The notes: generated by a model not told the origin, from the sequence alone. Numbered from the stretch's first letter, positions 38,755 to 50,728 are shown. The stretch: DNA of 64,000 nt from Hevea brasiliensis (GCF_030052815.1 NC_079496.1:2170001-2234000), one strand, 5' to 3'. Numbers and translations are program-made.

Positions 38755-39515
38755 ATTGTGCATAAGCAACTGCATAGCTTATGCAATCCTGCATAACCAC
38801 AATTCTTGCCATTTTCATCCCTGTTGCAAACTGCATAAGAAGAGTGCATAGCTTATGCAACTCTGCATAGCCTAATTTTGTCAAATTTCATATCTTTCAA
38901 AACCTGCATTAGCAGAGTGCATGACTTATGCACATTTGCATAACTTCAAATTCTGCATTTTCTCTCTCTGCCGAGGGGTGCATAAGCAGAGTGCATGACT
39001 TATGCACTTCCGCATAACCAAAAACTCTGATTTTCTCTCTCTGCCGAAGTCTGCATAAGGAGGGTGCATGACCTATGCACTACTGCATAACCAGAAAATC
39101 CAAAATCCCAAAAGTTGCCTAGAGGTGCATAGCTTATGCACAACTGCATGACCACCAACCCAAAATTCCAAACCTGCCGAGGGGTGCATAAGCAGAGTGC
39201 ATGACTTATGCACTTCTGCATAACAAGAAACCCAAAATTTCAAAACTTGCCGAGGGGTGCATAAGCAGAGTGCATAACTTATGCACTTCCGCATGACCGA
39301 AAACTCTGAAAACCAAAACCCACCGAGAGGTGCATAAGGAGAGTGCATGACTTATGCACAACTGCATGACCACCAACCCAAGATTTCAAAACTTGCCGAA
39401 CAGTGCATAAGGACAGTGCATGACTTATGCACTTGTGCATGAGCTATTTCTCTAAAGTCCAAAACCTGCAGAAACATGCATAAGTAGGGTGCATAAGTTA
39501 TGCACACCCATTAAT
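38755..39515. repeat. About 11-copy array of 72-bp units, each carrying a TGCATAAG/CTTATGCA dyad
   Basis: Units recur at about 38760, 38832, 38907, 38980, 39051, 39124, 39185, 39257, 39330, 39403 and 39475. A typical unit has GTGCATAAGCAGAGTGCATG, then ACTTATGCAC, then a CTGCATAACC-type box and a CCGA(G)-rich joint. Each unit can fold on the TGCATAAG/CTTATGCA arms. The same words occur in the LTRs (30928-31170, 43790-44030) and at 41600-41780. No protein frame follows the 72-bp period. Confidence 0.85.
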
Positions 39516-39783
39516 CCCCTTATGCAGTCTTACACAACCAAATCCAAAAATTTTCGTCGGCACCCATTTCTCCCGCCTCCCGTCTTTTCTATTCACAACC
39601 GTCCGTTCCCCTCCATTTCTCCCGACATTTTCCTCTTTCCCTTCTTCTCCACACCCATTTCCGCTGCCCTAGCCCTAATTACCCCCTGCATATTTTCTTT
39701 TCCCCTCATCTCCTCCATCTTCTCCATCGGCAATGGAGTCGCCTCCCCATTCCCGTCCAGTTTCCCCTCTCTAAGTTTCACCA

Positions 39784-41293
39784 TTGTCAACGCTACCTCC
39801 CAATCCCGATTCCCCTCCACAAGCGACACCCCCACCACCCTCCACAACCACATATAAACGAAAAATAAGGTCGAAATCCACTAGGCCCATGTCATCTGCA
39901 CCTCCTCTCTCAAAGCGCAACGAACCACCCACCACCCCAAGGTCAGAGCCTCCACCCAAAAAGCCAAAGACTTCAGCCTCCACACCCTCTTCCAGCAAAA
40001 AGCAATTGTCAGCAACTTCACAGGTCTCAAAACTCCATTGGTCCCTTTCTGATGCAACTCACAAAGCAACATTTAAACGACTTAAGGAAAGGAATGTGCA
40101 ACCCACTAGGTATATTTCTGTGGACTCTCTCCAGTCACTTGGTTTATTTGAAAATGTGGTTGACTATCTAGAGGGTATGGGTTGGATGGAATTTGTGCAC
40201 AAGCAAGAAATTGTTTACCCAGCTTTAGTTTTGGAGTTGATTTCCTCATTCTCTGCCACCCTGAAATTGCATGATGTAGATTTTAAGCCAACTATGAAAT
40301 TTAGATGTTTGGGGCAAAACAGAGAGTTATCATTGGATCAATTTCATAGCATTCTTGGTTTTGCAACTGATGGGCTATTTAGAGTGCCATATACAGGGGT
40401 AGAGGTAGCAAACAAGGGTATTTGGAATGCTGCCCAATTTTGGAGAATTATCACAAACCAACCTCAAACTGTCTCTGTTGAGATCAAAACCTCTCAAATA
40501 CTTGACCACACTTAGGTTTATTCATAGTGATTGCTAGCACTATTTTGGGCGAGAGGGACTAGTTACAGTGCGTGGGAAATCTGAATTATTCATGTTATGG
40601 TGTGCATTTCACAAGGTCAAGGTTTCTCCTGGTTATTTCTTTTGTGAGCATGTGTTGCATATTGCCACTAAATCCATAGGTGACATTGTTTTGGGTGGGC
40701 TCATAACAGTTATAGCCAAGCATTTTGGTTTTAATCCTAAAGAGCACCAAATACCAGCACTTGTGGACACCTTATATTTTGATGCTGCACACCTATCCAA
40801 AACAGGGTTCAGTTTGGCACATTTTGATACTGCACAACCAGCAGCAGAAGCTGAACCCACTGCACAACCAGAAGCCCAACCTGCCCAATCAGTCCCACAG
40901 CACTCTACTGAACCCACCCCACCCCCTCAATCTGCACAACCCACACCTCCTACAGCTGAACCCTCCTCATCCACAGCCCCTCCTGCATTCAACACTAAAG
41001 CCTTATTCACCTATCTTGAAAGGCTTAGTGATGATATATACTTTGTGGATAGGAAGCTTGACACTGGTCTTGATACTCTCAAGGATCGTCATGATCACCT
41101 ATTTGACCTTGTCATGGAAACCAGGGACAAGCAGAAAGAATTGAAGGATATGGTGAAGAAACTCATGATTTTTCTGGGAATGCCACCTCCACCTCCATCA
41201 CCTCCTCCAGCACCATCATTTCGACAGCAGCCAGATGCAACCAGCCCCTTAGCAACATCTATGGACAAGGGCAAAACAATAGAACTAGACTAG
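39784..41293 (+). pseudogene. Athila extra ORF (ATHILA ORF-1/env-like position), frameshifted
   Basis: It lies between pol and the 3' LTR in the same sense. The first part, 39784-40515, has a Pro/Ser/Lys-rich N-terminus, then a globular segment (ISVDSLQSLGLFENVVDYLE, MKFRCLGQNRELSLDQFHSI) like the ATHILA ORF-1 family. A +1 shift near 40498 and a TAG near 40540 break it. It resumes at about 40545-41293 in another frame (FMLWCAFHKVKVSPGYFFCE, then Pro/Ala/Gln-rich, a coiled-coil-like segment and a PPPPPSPPPAPS tract). I see no clear transmembrane segment, so an envelope role is not supported by this copy. Function of the family is unknown. Confidence 0.8.
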
Positions 41294-43523
41294 TTTTTGT
41301 TTTACTTTTGTTCAAACTTGTAGGACTTTTTCTTTGTACATATGTTCAAACAATTATAGTTTGTTTTGAATTCTGTTAGTTTGTTTTGAATTAGTTTGTC
41401 TTGAATTCTGTTTTTCTTAAAGTTCTATTGGATGGCCATTACATTAGTTTTTCATTGATTTTCACTGCCTTTACTGCCCTTTTGTGCATAATTATCCATA
41501 TATTGTATATTTTTGCATGCTTCTACTGGTGGTTGCACATTTTTCTTTGCTAATCATCATGCAGCAGCTTTTGAATATACTGCACAGGCTGTGAATTCCC
41601 TTATGCAATTATTTTGCATAGCCTGTGCAGCCCTTTCTCGCCACTTATGCGAGCTGCCTGCAGTGTAACCCTTATGCAAATGTCTGCATAGCCATGCAGC
41701 CCTTATAGCCACTCATGCAGAACCGCATGGCTTATGCACCCTACTTATGCACATGATCTGGACAGCACTTTACTCTGCATAACCTGTGCAGCTTCTTATG
41801 CATCCCTTTATATCTTGAATTCTCCTCTGCTCCATACCAGGTAACTCTTTCTTTTTGCTCTTAATTTTCACTAATCCTGGTTATTCCCTTTGCTTTGAGT
41901 TTTGATATTGCATTGCTTGAGACATTGAGGACAATGTCTAATTTTGAGTTTGGGGGTGCATTTTGATTTTTGCTTCATTTTTCACATTTTGAGTATAGAG
42001 CATCCCATCCCATTCCATTTACATTTATTGTAAATATTTTACATATACATCCATACATACATATACATTACACATTTACACACACATTATACATCACTCA
42101 GAAATTATACATATTGCACACAAATAGATTCCCTCCATTTAGTTAATGCATTACTCATTTTTAGGAATCATGCATCATGCATTAAAATCTTTTGCCGAAT
42201 CCCTTGAGTATTGAAAAGCTACCTATGAGAGTGATTTAACTTACCTTTAGTTGGGTTTGTGGATTGAAAGTTTCCTAAGAGATGCAAGGTTTTGAAGTGT
42301 CTATCCCTCGCCTATATCTTCTTAGCCAAAAAGCCACCCAACTAGTCATTTGGAGATGGAAGTGTTAGAGGGAGTTATTGGATATAAGGTAGTCAAATGA
42401 TATCTCACCAATCCTAGAACAAATTTTCTAAACCTTTCAAGGCGAAATACCAGCTTATACTTGAAAAGAGAGATGATTAGGCATTCTTTGATTTAAATCG
42501 CTTCATTTTAAACCTTTGGCCCTTTTCCTAATTAAAATTGACCCTTGCAAACCCCTTTGAGCCTTTTTGTCCCTAATTTTTCTTGAAACCCTTATTACTA
42601 CCTAGCCAATGAACCAAACACTCCAACCCTTTTCATGAGAATAATTATTTATAACATTATGTACATATTTTAAAAAGAAAAATAAAATAAAAGAGAAAAG
42701 AAAAAAAAATGCAATAAAAGGGAGAAGAAATGCTTGTCACCTTGTAAAAGTGTTAGTATATGTGCTTTTCACCATTGTCATTCGAAATGAAAGAAATCCA
42801 CCCAAAGTATTAAAAGAAATGAGTTTGGGGGTGGCAAATTTTAGGGACAATAATCAAAAGAAAATGCAAAATACAAGTTTAAAGAATCAAATGTCCCTCC
42901 ATTTTTATGTGTTTTGTAAACTATGCTAGCACTTGACAATCCTCATTGTGTATTTCTCTCCCCCATATATATAAAGAAGAGAAAAATATATAATAAAATA
43001 AGAAATGTACCTTATGTTGTCAAAAATTGAAAATATTCTCATGCTTTGAATCCTTTTTACCCATCTTTCTTCTTAGCCTCATTTTAAACCCCATGGCCCC
43101 ATTGCATCCCTAAAAAGACCTTTGATTTCTTGATCGTACTTGCTACATTAGTGGAGATAGGAGTAGGGAATTTGTCTATGGGATTGGAGAAATTATCTAT
43201 TCATTCATTTAATTCCATCATAGAGACACTTTGCCTATTGATTGTCCTAGAATTCCTTTTGAGCATAACTTTCTCTTTTGATTGGTTGGTTTGTGGATTT
43301 TGAATGATAATTGACTTGATGGCTAAGCGGTGAAAGCTTGGATAAGCATTAGATTCTTTGCATTTTGAAGGATGGGTATATGGATTGTTGGTGTGGCTAA
43401 AGGTGTATTAAGTTACTTTAATAGTTGATTTTCATAGCTCTTTGGATAAGGCACCCCTAAAAAATTTGCATTGCAATTTTAAGTTTGCTTGAGGACAAGC
43501 AAAAGCTTGAGTTTGGGGGTATT
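41294..43523 (+). other. Athila 3' non-coding region with three purine-tract motifs
   Basis: No gene. GAGTTTGGGGGT occurs at 41946, 42821 and 43509; only the last adjoins the LTR and is the functional-looking polypurine tract. TGCATAAG-type hairpin words recur at 41600-41780. The run of ACATAC/ACACAT at 42050-42115 is low complexity. Confidence 0.8.
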
Positions 43524-45143
43524 TGATGCATACATTTTGCATAGTCATTTACGTCTAATTTCATAGCCATTTTATTTTATTATTAGTCATTTTTAGCCAA
43601 TTTCATTAGTTATTTAGTTAGTTTTTCATAGTTGTCAATTTTGCATTAATTTGTAATTTTTACTTTGTTTTGTAGGAAAAATGGTGTTTTTGAAGGACTG
43701 AAGAGAAATTTTGCCATTGAGGAGTGACTTCTACAGCCAAAGATGTCAAAAACAAGTTTTCAAGCTGAAATATGCATTGACCAAATTGTGCATAACTTGC
43801 CGCATAAGTTACGCGGATCTGCATAAGGAGAAAAATCACTGTTCCAATACCTGCCGAAATGTGCATAAGGAGACTGCATAGCTTATGCACATTCACGCCT
43901 CCCTTATGCACTTTTCACGGAATTGTGCATAACCTATGCACCAAGTCATGCAGTTTCGCATAAGTGAACCAGAAAACCGGAAAAGCGCATAAGGGACTGC
44001 ATAACTTATGCAGTCCACTTATGCAGTCCCATAAAGAGTTCATTAATGAGCTGGCAGAAGATTCCCTCAGAAAATCCCTCCTCAAACACACCATTTTAGG
44101 GCTCCATGTCAGAAAATGCTATAAATAGTCCCATTTCCCATTTTAGAAAAGAAGACAAGGAGCAGAAAAGGAAAGGGAGAGGAGAGGCAGAATTTGAAGA
44201 GTCACTTTCACCTTCCACACCATTTTCAACCAAGATTTGCAGATTTCTTTCTTTCCTTATATTTTTCCTACATTTCTAGTGTTTAATTTCTTGTTTCTTA
44301 GCTTAGATTGAAGCTTATTTTCATATAAACTCAGATTTTCTTGTAAGGATTATGGGTAGTGAGTAGTTTACCTTTGATTCTGAAGTAAGGGTTGTAATAT
44401 TTGAGATATTTTGTGGATTTTGATTGGGTAATCCATATTTTGTGGTCTTAATGAGTTTTATTCATTTCTTGTGTGCTTAATGACATGCTTAGTGTAGGAT
44501 CCCATTAAGTGATGTTCTTAATCCATGGTTGAGGCACCGAAAGGAGAAGGCCTTGTGATAGATAATCAAGGAATTGGACTTAATTAACTTAGATCTAGAA
44601 ATAGACTAAGGATTAAGAGGATTCACAGATTAATTAAAGAACTTAATGGGTCTTAATTAATTCTAACTCCACGAAAGTAGGATTAGTTTGATTAAGGCAC
44701 TCTTTGTCTCACTCGAAAGGGTATTCGAAGGATTTAAGAATTAATCTCCTTAAAACCATAAGTTTCACAAGATTGGATAACCAATTTAAAATCCCAAAAT
44801 AGCTCGAATATGAAATCCCGAACTCCGGAATCGCCTTTTTATTATTGCTAATTTTCAATTGAATTTAATTGCTTGCCATTTTAAACCCTGCCATATTTGA
44901 ACTTGCTTATTTCAATTTGATGCAATTTTAGTTTAATTAATACATTGTTAGATAGATTATTAATTTTGCACATATAGATTTCATACTCCAATACCCATTC
45001 AATCTATTGTTTTAATTTTGAAATTAGTTCAATTTAGTCAACTTTTTATATCAAAAATTCAATCATTAACACAACTCCTCGTGGGAACGATATCTTTACT
45101 TTATTACTTGTACGACCCGTGCACTTGCGGTTGGGCCACATCA
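43524..45143 (+). repeat. Athila 3' LTR, 1620 bp
   Basis: Collinear with 30662-32283 at an offset of about 12.86 kb, with a net 2-base indel near 43970. It is preceded directly by the purine tract GAGTTTGGGGGTATT and followed by the duplicated AAGAA. Confidence 0.93.
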
Positions 45144-45148
45144 AAGAA

Positions 45149-47647
45149 GAGAAGAAAAAGAGGGGAAAAAAGGGGAAAAAAAAGAAGGAAAAAGATTCAG
45201 AAAATTTAGAGCTATTAGAAATATTTTAGAGCTATAGGAGATTTAGAGAGATATTCAAAACTCTTTTGTTTCTTTTCTTTTCTTCAATAAGATTTTCTTG
45301 CAAGATTTTTCTTGAATGTTGGTTTTTGTCATTTTCTTTTCAAGATCTATGCCCTGTAATATTTAATTATGTGCTCTTTATTTTCTAATTTATCTCGCAT
45401 GTTTATATAGATTATGTAATCATGTTTAATTTGAGATGATACACAACTCTGCACATACTTAGTTTTCTATTTCTCATGTTTTTATTATTTTGTGTTATCT
45501 TCTGAATCTGTAAAAATTTTAGAAAAATTATATTCATATTCTGCATGAAATTTTATTAATTTTAGGATCAAGAATTACTGGAAAAAACTTTTGTATTTTA
45601 TAAGTTATGGCTGTTTGAATTTAGGGTTCCTGCAAAACACAATTTGCAGAATACTTGATTTGTGAAGCTCATATATCCCTTGTTTCGTAATATTTTTGTG
45701 TGAATCTAGTGTCTAAAATTAAGGTCAAAATCTTGTGAATCTTTTACAATTAGGTTTGTATTTATATCTGTTGTGGTTGATGAGTTATAAATTTTACAAA
45801 AAAGTAGTGTGATTCTATCACTTGGAAAACTAACAATTTGTGTAGACCATTCGGTTAGGGTGTTGCTTGATCTATAAATTTTGTGGTATTGCATGATGTT
45901 TTATCTGTCTTCTGTAATTTTTTCATGATTTTTAGATATGTCTGACTATTTTTCAAAAATTAGATTTTTTACTACTATCAATATGCCAAAATCTAAAAAT
46001 TATATGTTTATGCAAGTTTTTGTGTGTTATTGAGTTCTAATTGATATTTGATCTATTTTTCTGTATTCTTTTAATTCAAAAGGTGTTATGAAGTGTTTGG
46101 ATCATATTAGAAGACTTAGACCATTAGGTAGTTGTAACTTATTAGGAATTTTAACCCCTTTAGGAGACTAGATTTAGAATTCAATGTGAATTATTATTTG
46201 TATTTTCTTATTTTTTTATTTTCTTTAGTTTCTTTATTTTTTTTTTATTATAAACAAAATTGGTAAGTAGCCCTAAGGTAAGTATCAAAGAGGACATTTG
46301 CGTGAAGCTTACTTGGAGCTAAACAGGAGTAAGCCAGGGATATTATTGCCATACTAGAAGAGAATGCCCTTTTTTAAGGGTAATTTACCCCAATGGCAAC
46401 TGCAATTATCAACAAGTAAGTAGCCCTAAATTCCTAAAATAATTGTTGGCATGAAAATATACTAATAATAGAATTTTTATTTGATAAATTAAATTAACTT
46501 TATTTTTAATTTAACTGACATTTGTATGTAATTAATTTAAATAAATATTTAGTAAATTAAAATTAATCTTGCTTGTAAATTAAACTTATATTGGCATGTC
46601 AAATAAATTTAATTTAATACTTGGTAATTATAAAATAAATTTGCATGTTAGAAATTTTTATTAGGTTGTGATTGTTTGGGCCTTATGTGATATTAGAATA
46701 AATTACACATGTACATAATTAATTTAGTTTTAGGGTAACTTAGTGAAAAATTAATAATTAGATTAAATAGAAACTTATGATTATTTGAAATTGAATTTGT
46801 TTGTAAATTAAATTCTCAATAATAAATTAATTTTAGTTATCTGATAAATATCATTTAAATAATTAGCAACCCCATAGATAGGAATTACTTGTGCATGAAA
46901 ATTATTTGTAAACAATAATCCTTTTGTGAATTACTTGCGTGTGTAGGATTAGAATTACATTTTTAGGATAAAGTTTAATAGAAGAATAATAAACAATATT
47001 TCTAGAAACATTAGTAGAGGACACTCGAATTAACGAGGTTAGACCAGGCGTAAGGGGTACCTAACACCTTCCCCTTACGTACCCACTATCCTGAACCTAG
47101 ACACTGGGCTATGGCAATGACGGTTGTAGAAACTTTGCAAAGAGTAAGTCGCCATCCATGACCCTCAGAAGAAATACTAAATATGTCACAGTTATTACTC
47201 GGATGACGACTCTTGTCTATTTATGCCTTCGTGACATAAATATTTAATACCGTGGTAGTGTTATGGGAAAACGATACTTATTATTGGTTTGATTCTATTA
47301 GGATTATATGAAGTGCATGTTTAGAAAATACTCTCTAAGGAGGTAATACTTAAGTGAGACTATTATGACTGCACAATCTTTCTTGGACATTACTTGATAC
47401 ATTTTATATAATTCTAATATATAATATTTCACCTCATGCCTTCCTATGACCCCCTTTCCCACAATCTCGTCATATATCTTATATTATGAATTCATGATTT
47501 ATCATTTTAGGTTAAAAAAAATATTTTGCGCATGTGAGGCCAAGAAACTTCACTTAATCTTAATATAATTACTCCATTAGAGTCAATTGAAATAAAAATC
47601 AATCATTTCTTTGCACTAATAATGATTAAGAAGATTAATTATATTAC
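45149..47647 (+). other. HAK intron, right part: remnant of an older LTR-type element
   Basis: Directly after the Athila target site the GA-rich leader continues from 30656, so the two flanks were once joined (TATA box on the left, leader on the right). Near 47040-47160 the sequence GGGGTACCTAACACCTTCCC and the following text to AAGTCGCCATCC resemble the U5 end of Tat/Ogre-type LTRs. I could not define its outer ends or a duplication, so the element call is tentative. The remainder is AT-rich, with no coding frame. Confidence 0.45.
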
Positions 47648-48919
47648 CTTCACCATTATCATTGGCGGATAAAATCACGAACACATACTTGATCAAGGTG
47701 ATGATAATAATCGAGTAAATAATCAAAGACAAGACCCCAAGTAAATCATCACTGTGCTTGATCCCATCAGGAAAAATCCCAGGTAACACGTGCAATGGAG
47801 ACGTATCCTTTTTTTTTTTTTTTTAACTACAACATTTGCATTTACATGGGCCAAAAGGCCTAACATACATTGTACAACCATGGCCTAGCCAATAAAAAAG
47901 AGGCCCCAAAACCATTACAAAGCAGACCCAAGTAGATTAGATTCCTATCTTCCCCTGATCAACAACCTTAGAACGCAAAGGCAGCACTAACCAGATTTTG
48001 CACTGTCGCGCACCAATCTATACCCAACTGAGATGCGGATTAAGGGAGACGGCCACGGAGCAACGAAGCCATTTGCAGCAATAACAACTCGCTAGAGCAT
48101 AACATAGGCACAATAGCAGATGGTGCTCCACCAAGTAATAAGTATCAGACCTCCAGTCACCATCAAAGAACCAAGGCTAGCCAATCACCAAAGAAAGGAG
48201 GTGGGCATGGATCTGAAGGAGAAGAAAGCACTCGGCACTTTCAGTCTCGCATAGCCGAGTGGAACCAGCAGTCGCGACAATAGCGTTCATGGCTCTGGGA
48301 ACTCACCTCTCCTGCAGCAAAAAACGCATGCTTCACCCCCAAACTCCAGTAGCAGACCATTGCAGATCCAAAGCGTCCCTCACAAAGTAAGCACAGATCT
48401 ACCCAAACCAACCAAAACAAAAGCTATAAACAATCTAGTCTGGGAAGGGAAGGGGATCCATAAACCCAGCTAGAGAAAGCACCTTCCCCTTCCCAGAGCC
48501 ATCGAAGACGAGAAAACTCGGCGAAGTCCCTAGAGTAAAAATAGACTAAAGACAACACACACAGGATTTTCTCTCTCTAAGATACTAGAGAGAGTTTTAC
48601 CCTCAATTTATTTTCAATGGAGACGTACCCAAATCACCATAAACAACCCCAATACATTGAAACGGAAGCTTGAATATGGTTCCCCATTTCATTGTCTGCA
48701 TTATAATAAAGAAACCCATCATAAAAATTAAAAGAAAAATGTAAATATAAAATTATTTTGATATTATACGGCTTATGTACGTACCTTAGCAGTATTATGA
48801 CTAACACCCTCCAAATCCAATAAATCTTGTTTAACAAGTAGGTTTCTTCCATTTCCAAGTTCTTGATGGTTACCTTCCTGCACTACCATCACTTCTTCTG
48901 CCTCGTTTCCATTCTCCAT
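47648..48919 (-). pseudogene. HAK: HAK/KUP/KT potassium transporter, exons 1-2 (5' part of split pseudogene)
   Basis: Exon 1 is 48919-48785 (45 codons, starting MENGNEAEEVMVVQEGNHQE), with donor AAG|GTACGT. Exon 2 starts at 48695 after ATGCAG, and CIGVVYGDLGTSPL marks the first HAK membrane region. At 48615 it is cut by an 806-bp retroposon and resumes at 47792-47648 with [20 protein letters not shown] and ANDNGE, ending at GAAG|GTAAT. The exon ends in phase 1, exactly what exon 3 at 28374 needs to make the family segment ANDNGEGGTF. This proves by phase and sequence that both parts are one gene. A minus-strand TATA-like CATATATAAG lies near 49023-49032. Read alone, exon 1 could be taken for an unrelated small protein. 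Confidence 0.92.
47809..48614 (-). mobile_element. Poly(A) retroposon inserted in HAK exon 2 (806 bp, 16-bp target-site duplication)
   Basis: The duplicated target CAATGGAGACGTAYCC lies at 47793-47808 and 48615-48630 (one mismatch). The element runs on the minus strand from GAAAATAAATTGAGGG to a poly(A) tail seen as T-run 47809-47825. The body is GC-richer than the surroundings. It has no long frame and no sign of reverse transcriptase. Long duplication plus A-tail show LINE-driven insertion. The 5' end resembles an L1-type leader, so it could be an internally deleted LINE or a long SINE. Confidence 0.85.
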
Positions 48920-50728
48920 TATTGTATATGAAAACTCTTGATGTCACCTGATTAAATAAACCGAAAGGACAATCAAGGACGCATCTAAACACAAGGTGTG
49001 GGAAACTGGAGAGTGAAAATAATTCTTATATATGTCCTCTCCATCTGATAGCTTATATGCGTTGGGAAATGAACAGGGTTACAAAAATTCCACATTAAAA
49101 TTATAAATAATTAAATAAAATAACATAAATAATTGAATTATAATATTAAATTAATTAATATTTTAAAATATAAATAACTTAATCACTTACATAAATTTAT
49201 ATTAAAAATAATGTACTAAGAGAGCATAAAGGTATTTTAATTAATTATTAATTTTTTTTATTTAAATTTAACCTTTTTTTATCAAAACCTTAAAAAAACA
49301 TTTTAAATTAAAAAGAGAAAATAAAAATATATATAAATGTAATGGGGATGATGATAAACAAAATAATTAATATTTTTTTAATATTTTAAAATGATAAATA
49401 AAATAAAAAAAAATTAAAACAACAATTGAAATGGACGGAGGAAATAAAATGCGTAACAACTTTGAATATAACAATATATATGCTCCAAAATCTATCTATT
49501 ACCTACCAATAGAAAGCTTGGAAATTCCCTTTCAAGCAAGGTCAGATGTGTTTTGTAGTGACTAGAAGGGGGTAATTTTCATTCACTGCCTTGAAATTTA
49601 GGGGTTATTTCAATAAAGTCTTTAAATTTCAATTTACATCACAAAAATCATTTAACTTTAATTTTATATCAGCTAAAGTCTTTCTGGTCGAATTTCGTTT
49701 GGAATTCTGACCAAGTGCCAACCTGTATATGCCATGTTGACTTTAACACAATAAAATATATTTTTTTCTCTAAGATGTGTATTTTAATAATAAAAAATAA
49801 ATTTCTTTCTCCATGATATCTTTATCCTTTCTTTTCATTCAATGTGATAAACCAAACTTAATAACAAATCAAAACCACTTGTGTTTCAATCAAAATTAAT
49901 ATACATAGAAAATAAAATCAACATTTAGAATAAAAAAATTAAAATCATAAGAAATATAAATCATCATGTATTACAATATTGATATGCGACATCAATAATT
50001 TCTGTAATATTTCAATTAAACCTAGATTTATCACAATAACCAGATAAGTGCATGAGAGAGAACCCAAATTTAATCAACACATTCATCATAATAGCCAAAT
50101 GATTGAGTGAGAGAGAACTCAGATTCATTTATAACACCAAGATACATAAGGAAAAAAAAAAAAAACTAAAGATCGAAAGAACTCACATATAAAATGTATT
50201 TTGGATCGACAATTTACTTGGATAGAGTAATAAGAAGGAACAACTTCAATTAACAATGGGATATTTCTAAACAATTAATTAAAAAAAACTCTCTCGAAAA
50301 CTTTCAACAGTAGTTAAAATTAAAGAAGGAACCAAAACCCATTCAACTACATAATTTTAGGTATCTATTTGTGAGGATTAAAGGCAATAAACCCATTTTC
50401 AATTCACGTGAACAAACGACCATTAAAAGAAAAAATTAAACAGAGTTTAGAAAAAAGAAAGAATCAATTGCACTATACATCTCACATTACCCATATCATA
50501 AACATGATAAAATGAACAAAAAACGAGGTGACTGACAATGGATCGAAAGTTAAAACTTCAAGTAGAATTGTGGTGTTAGGTTTGCAGATCTGCAAACCTA
50601 ACAGCTCCTTAGAAGGGAGGCTTTAAAACTTTGAGCAAATGTTACTTCTATAGCATCAATTTTGAAACAGCATAGGATTGTAATGGATAAACATATTTGG
50701 ATGAAGACTTATTTGCCCATACTCATCA
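48920..50728. other. Upstream flank of the HAK pseudogene, AT-rich
   Basis: No gene is supportable. 49566-49700 (GGGGGTAATTTTCATTCACT, then CACAAAAATCATTTAACTTT) resembles one arm of the 2060-2528 MITE type, but no inverted partner was found. A perfect 30-bp palindrome is at 50574-50603. The rest is AT-rich. Confidence 0.5.
50574..50603. repeat. Perfect 30-bp palindrome centred on AGATCT
   Basis: The left half TGTTAGGTTTGCAGA is followed without spacer by its exact reverse complement, and symmetry ends at the next base pair. It could form a cruciform or hairpin. No flanking duplication was seen. Confidence 0.9.

Larger units (their letters stand above)
30662..45143 (+). mobile_element. Complete Athila-type Ty3/gypsy LTR retrotransposon, 14.48 kb
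   Basis: Order on the plus strand: 5' LTR (30662-32283), primer-binding site, gag-pol in one frame, hairpin-rich tandem array, ATHILA-type extra ORF, long 3' non-coding region with three purine tracts, 3' LTR (43524-45143). The 5-bp target duplication AAGAA flanks it exactly (30657-30661 and 45144-45148). LTRs differ at only about 15 positions by eye, many of them in one cluster near 31105/43970, so insertion is recent. No chromodomain follows integrase, as expected for the Athila lineage. It lies in the intron between HAK exons 2 and 3. Confidence 0.95.

Noticed and set aside
38755..39515. CRISPR-like array
   Set aside because: The 72-bp units are diverged tandem repeats without unique spacers, inside a plant retrotransposon.
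39593..39998. Minus-strand frames opposite the Athila extra ORF
   Set aside because: Shadows of a Pro/Ser-rich coding region on the plus strand.
48634..48858. 74-codon minus-strand frame as an independent small gene
   Set aside because: It runs through HAK exon 1 in a different frame and then through the intron. The splice-defined HAK frame explains the sequence better.
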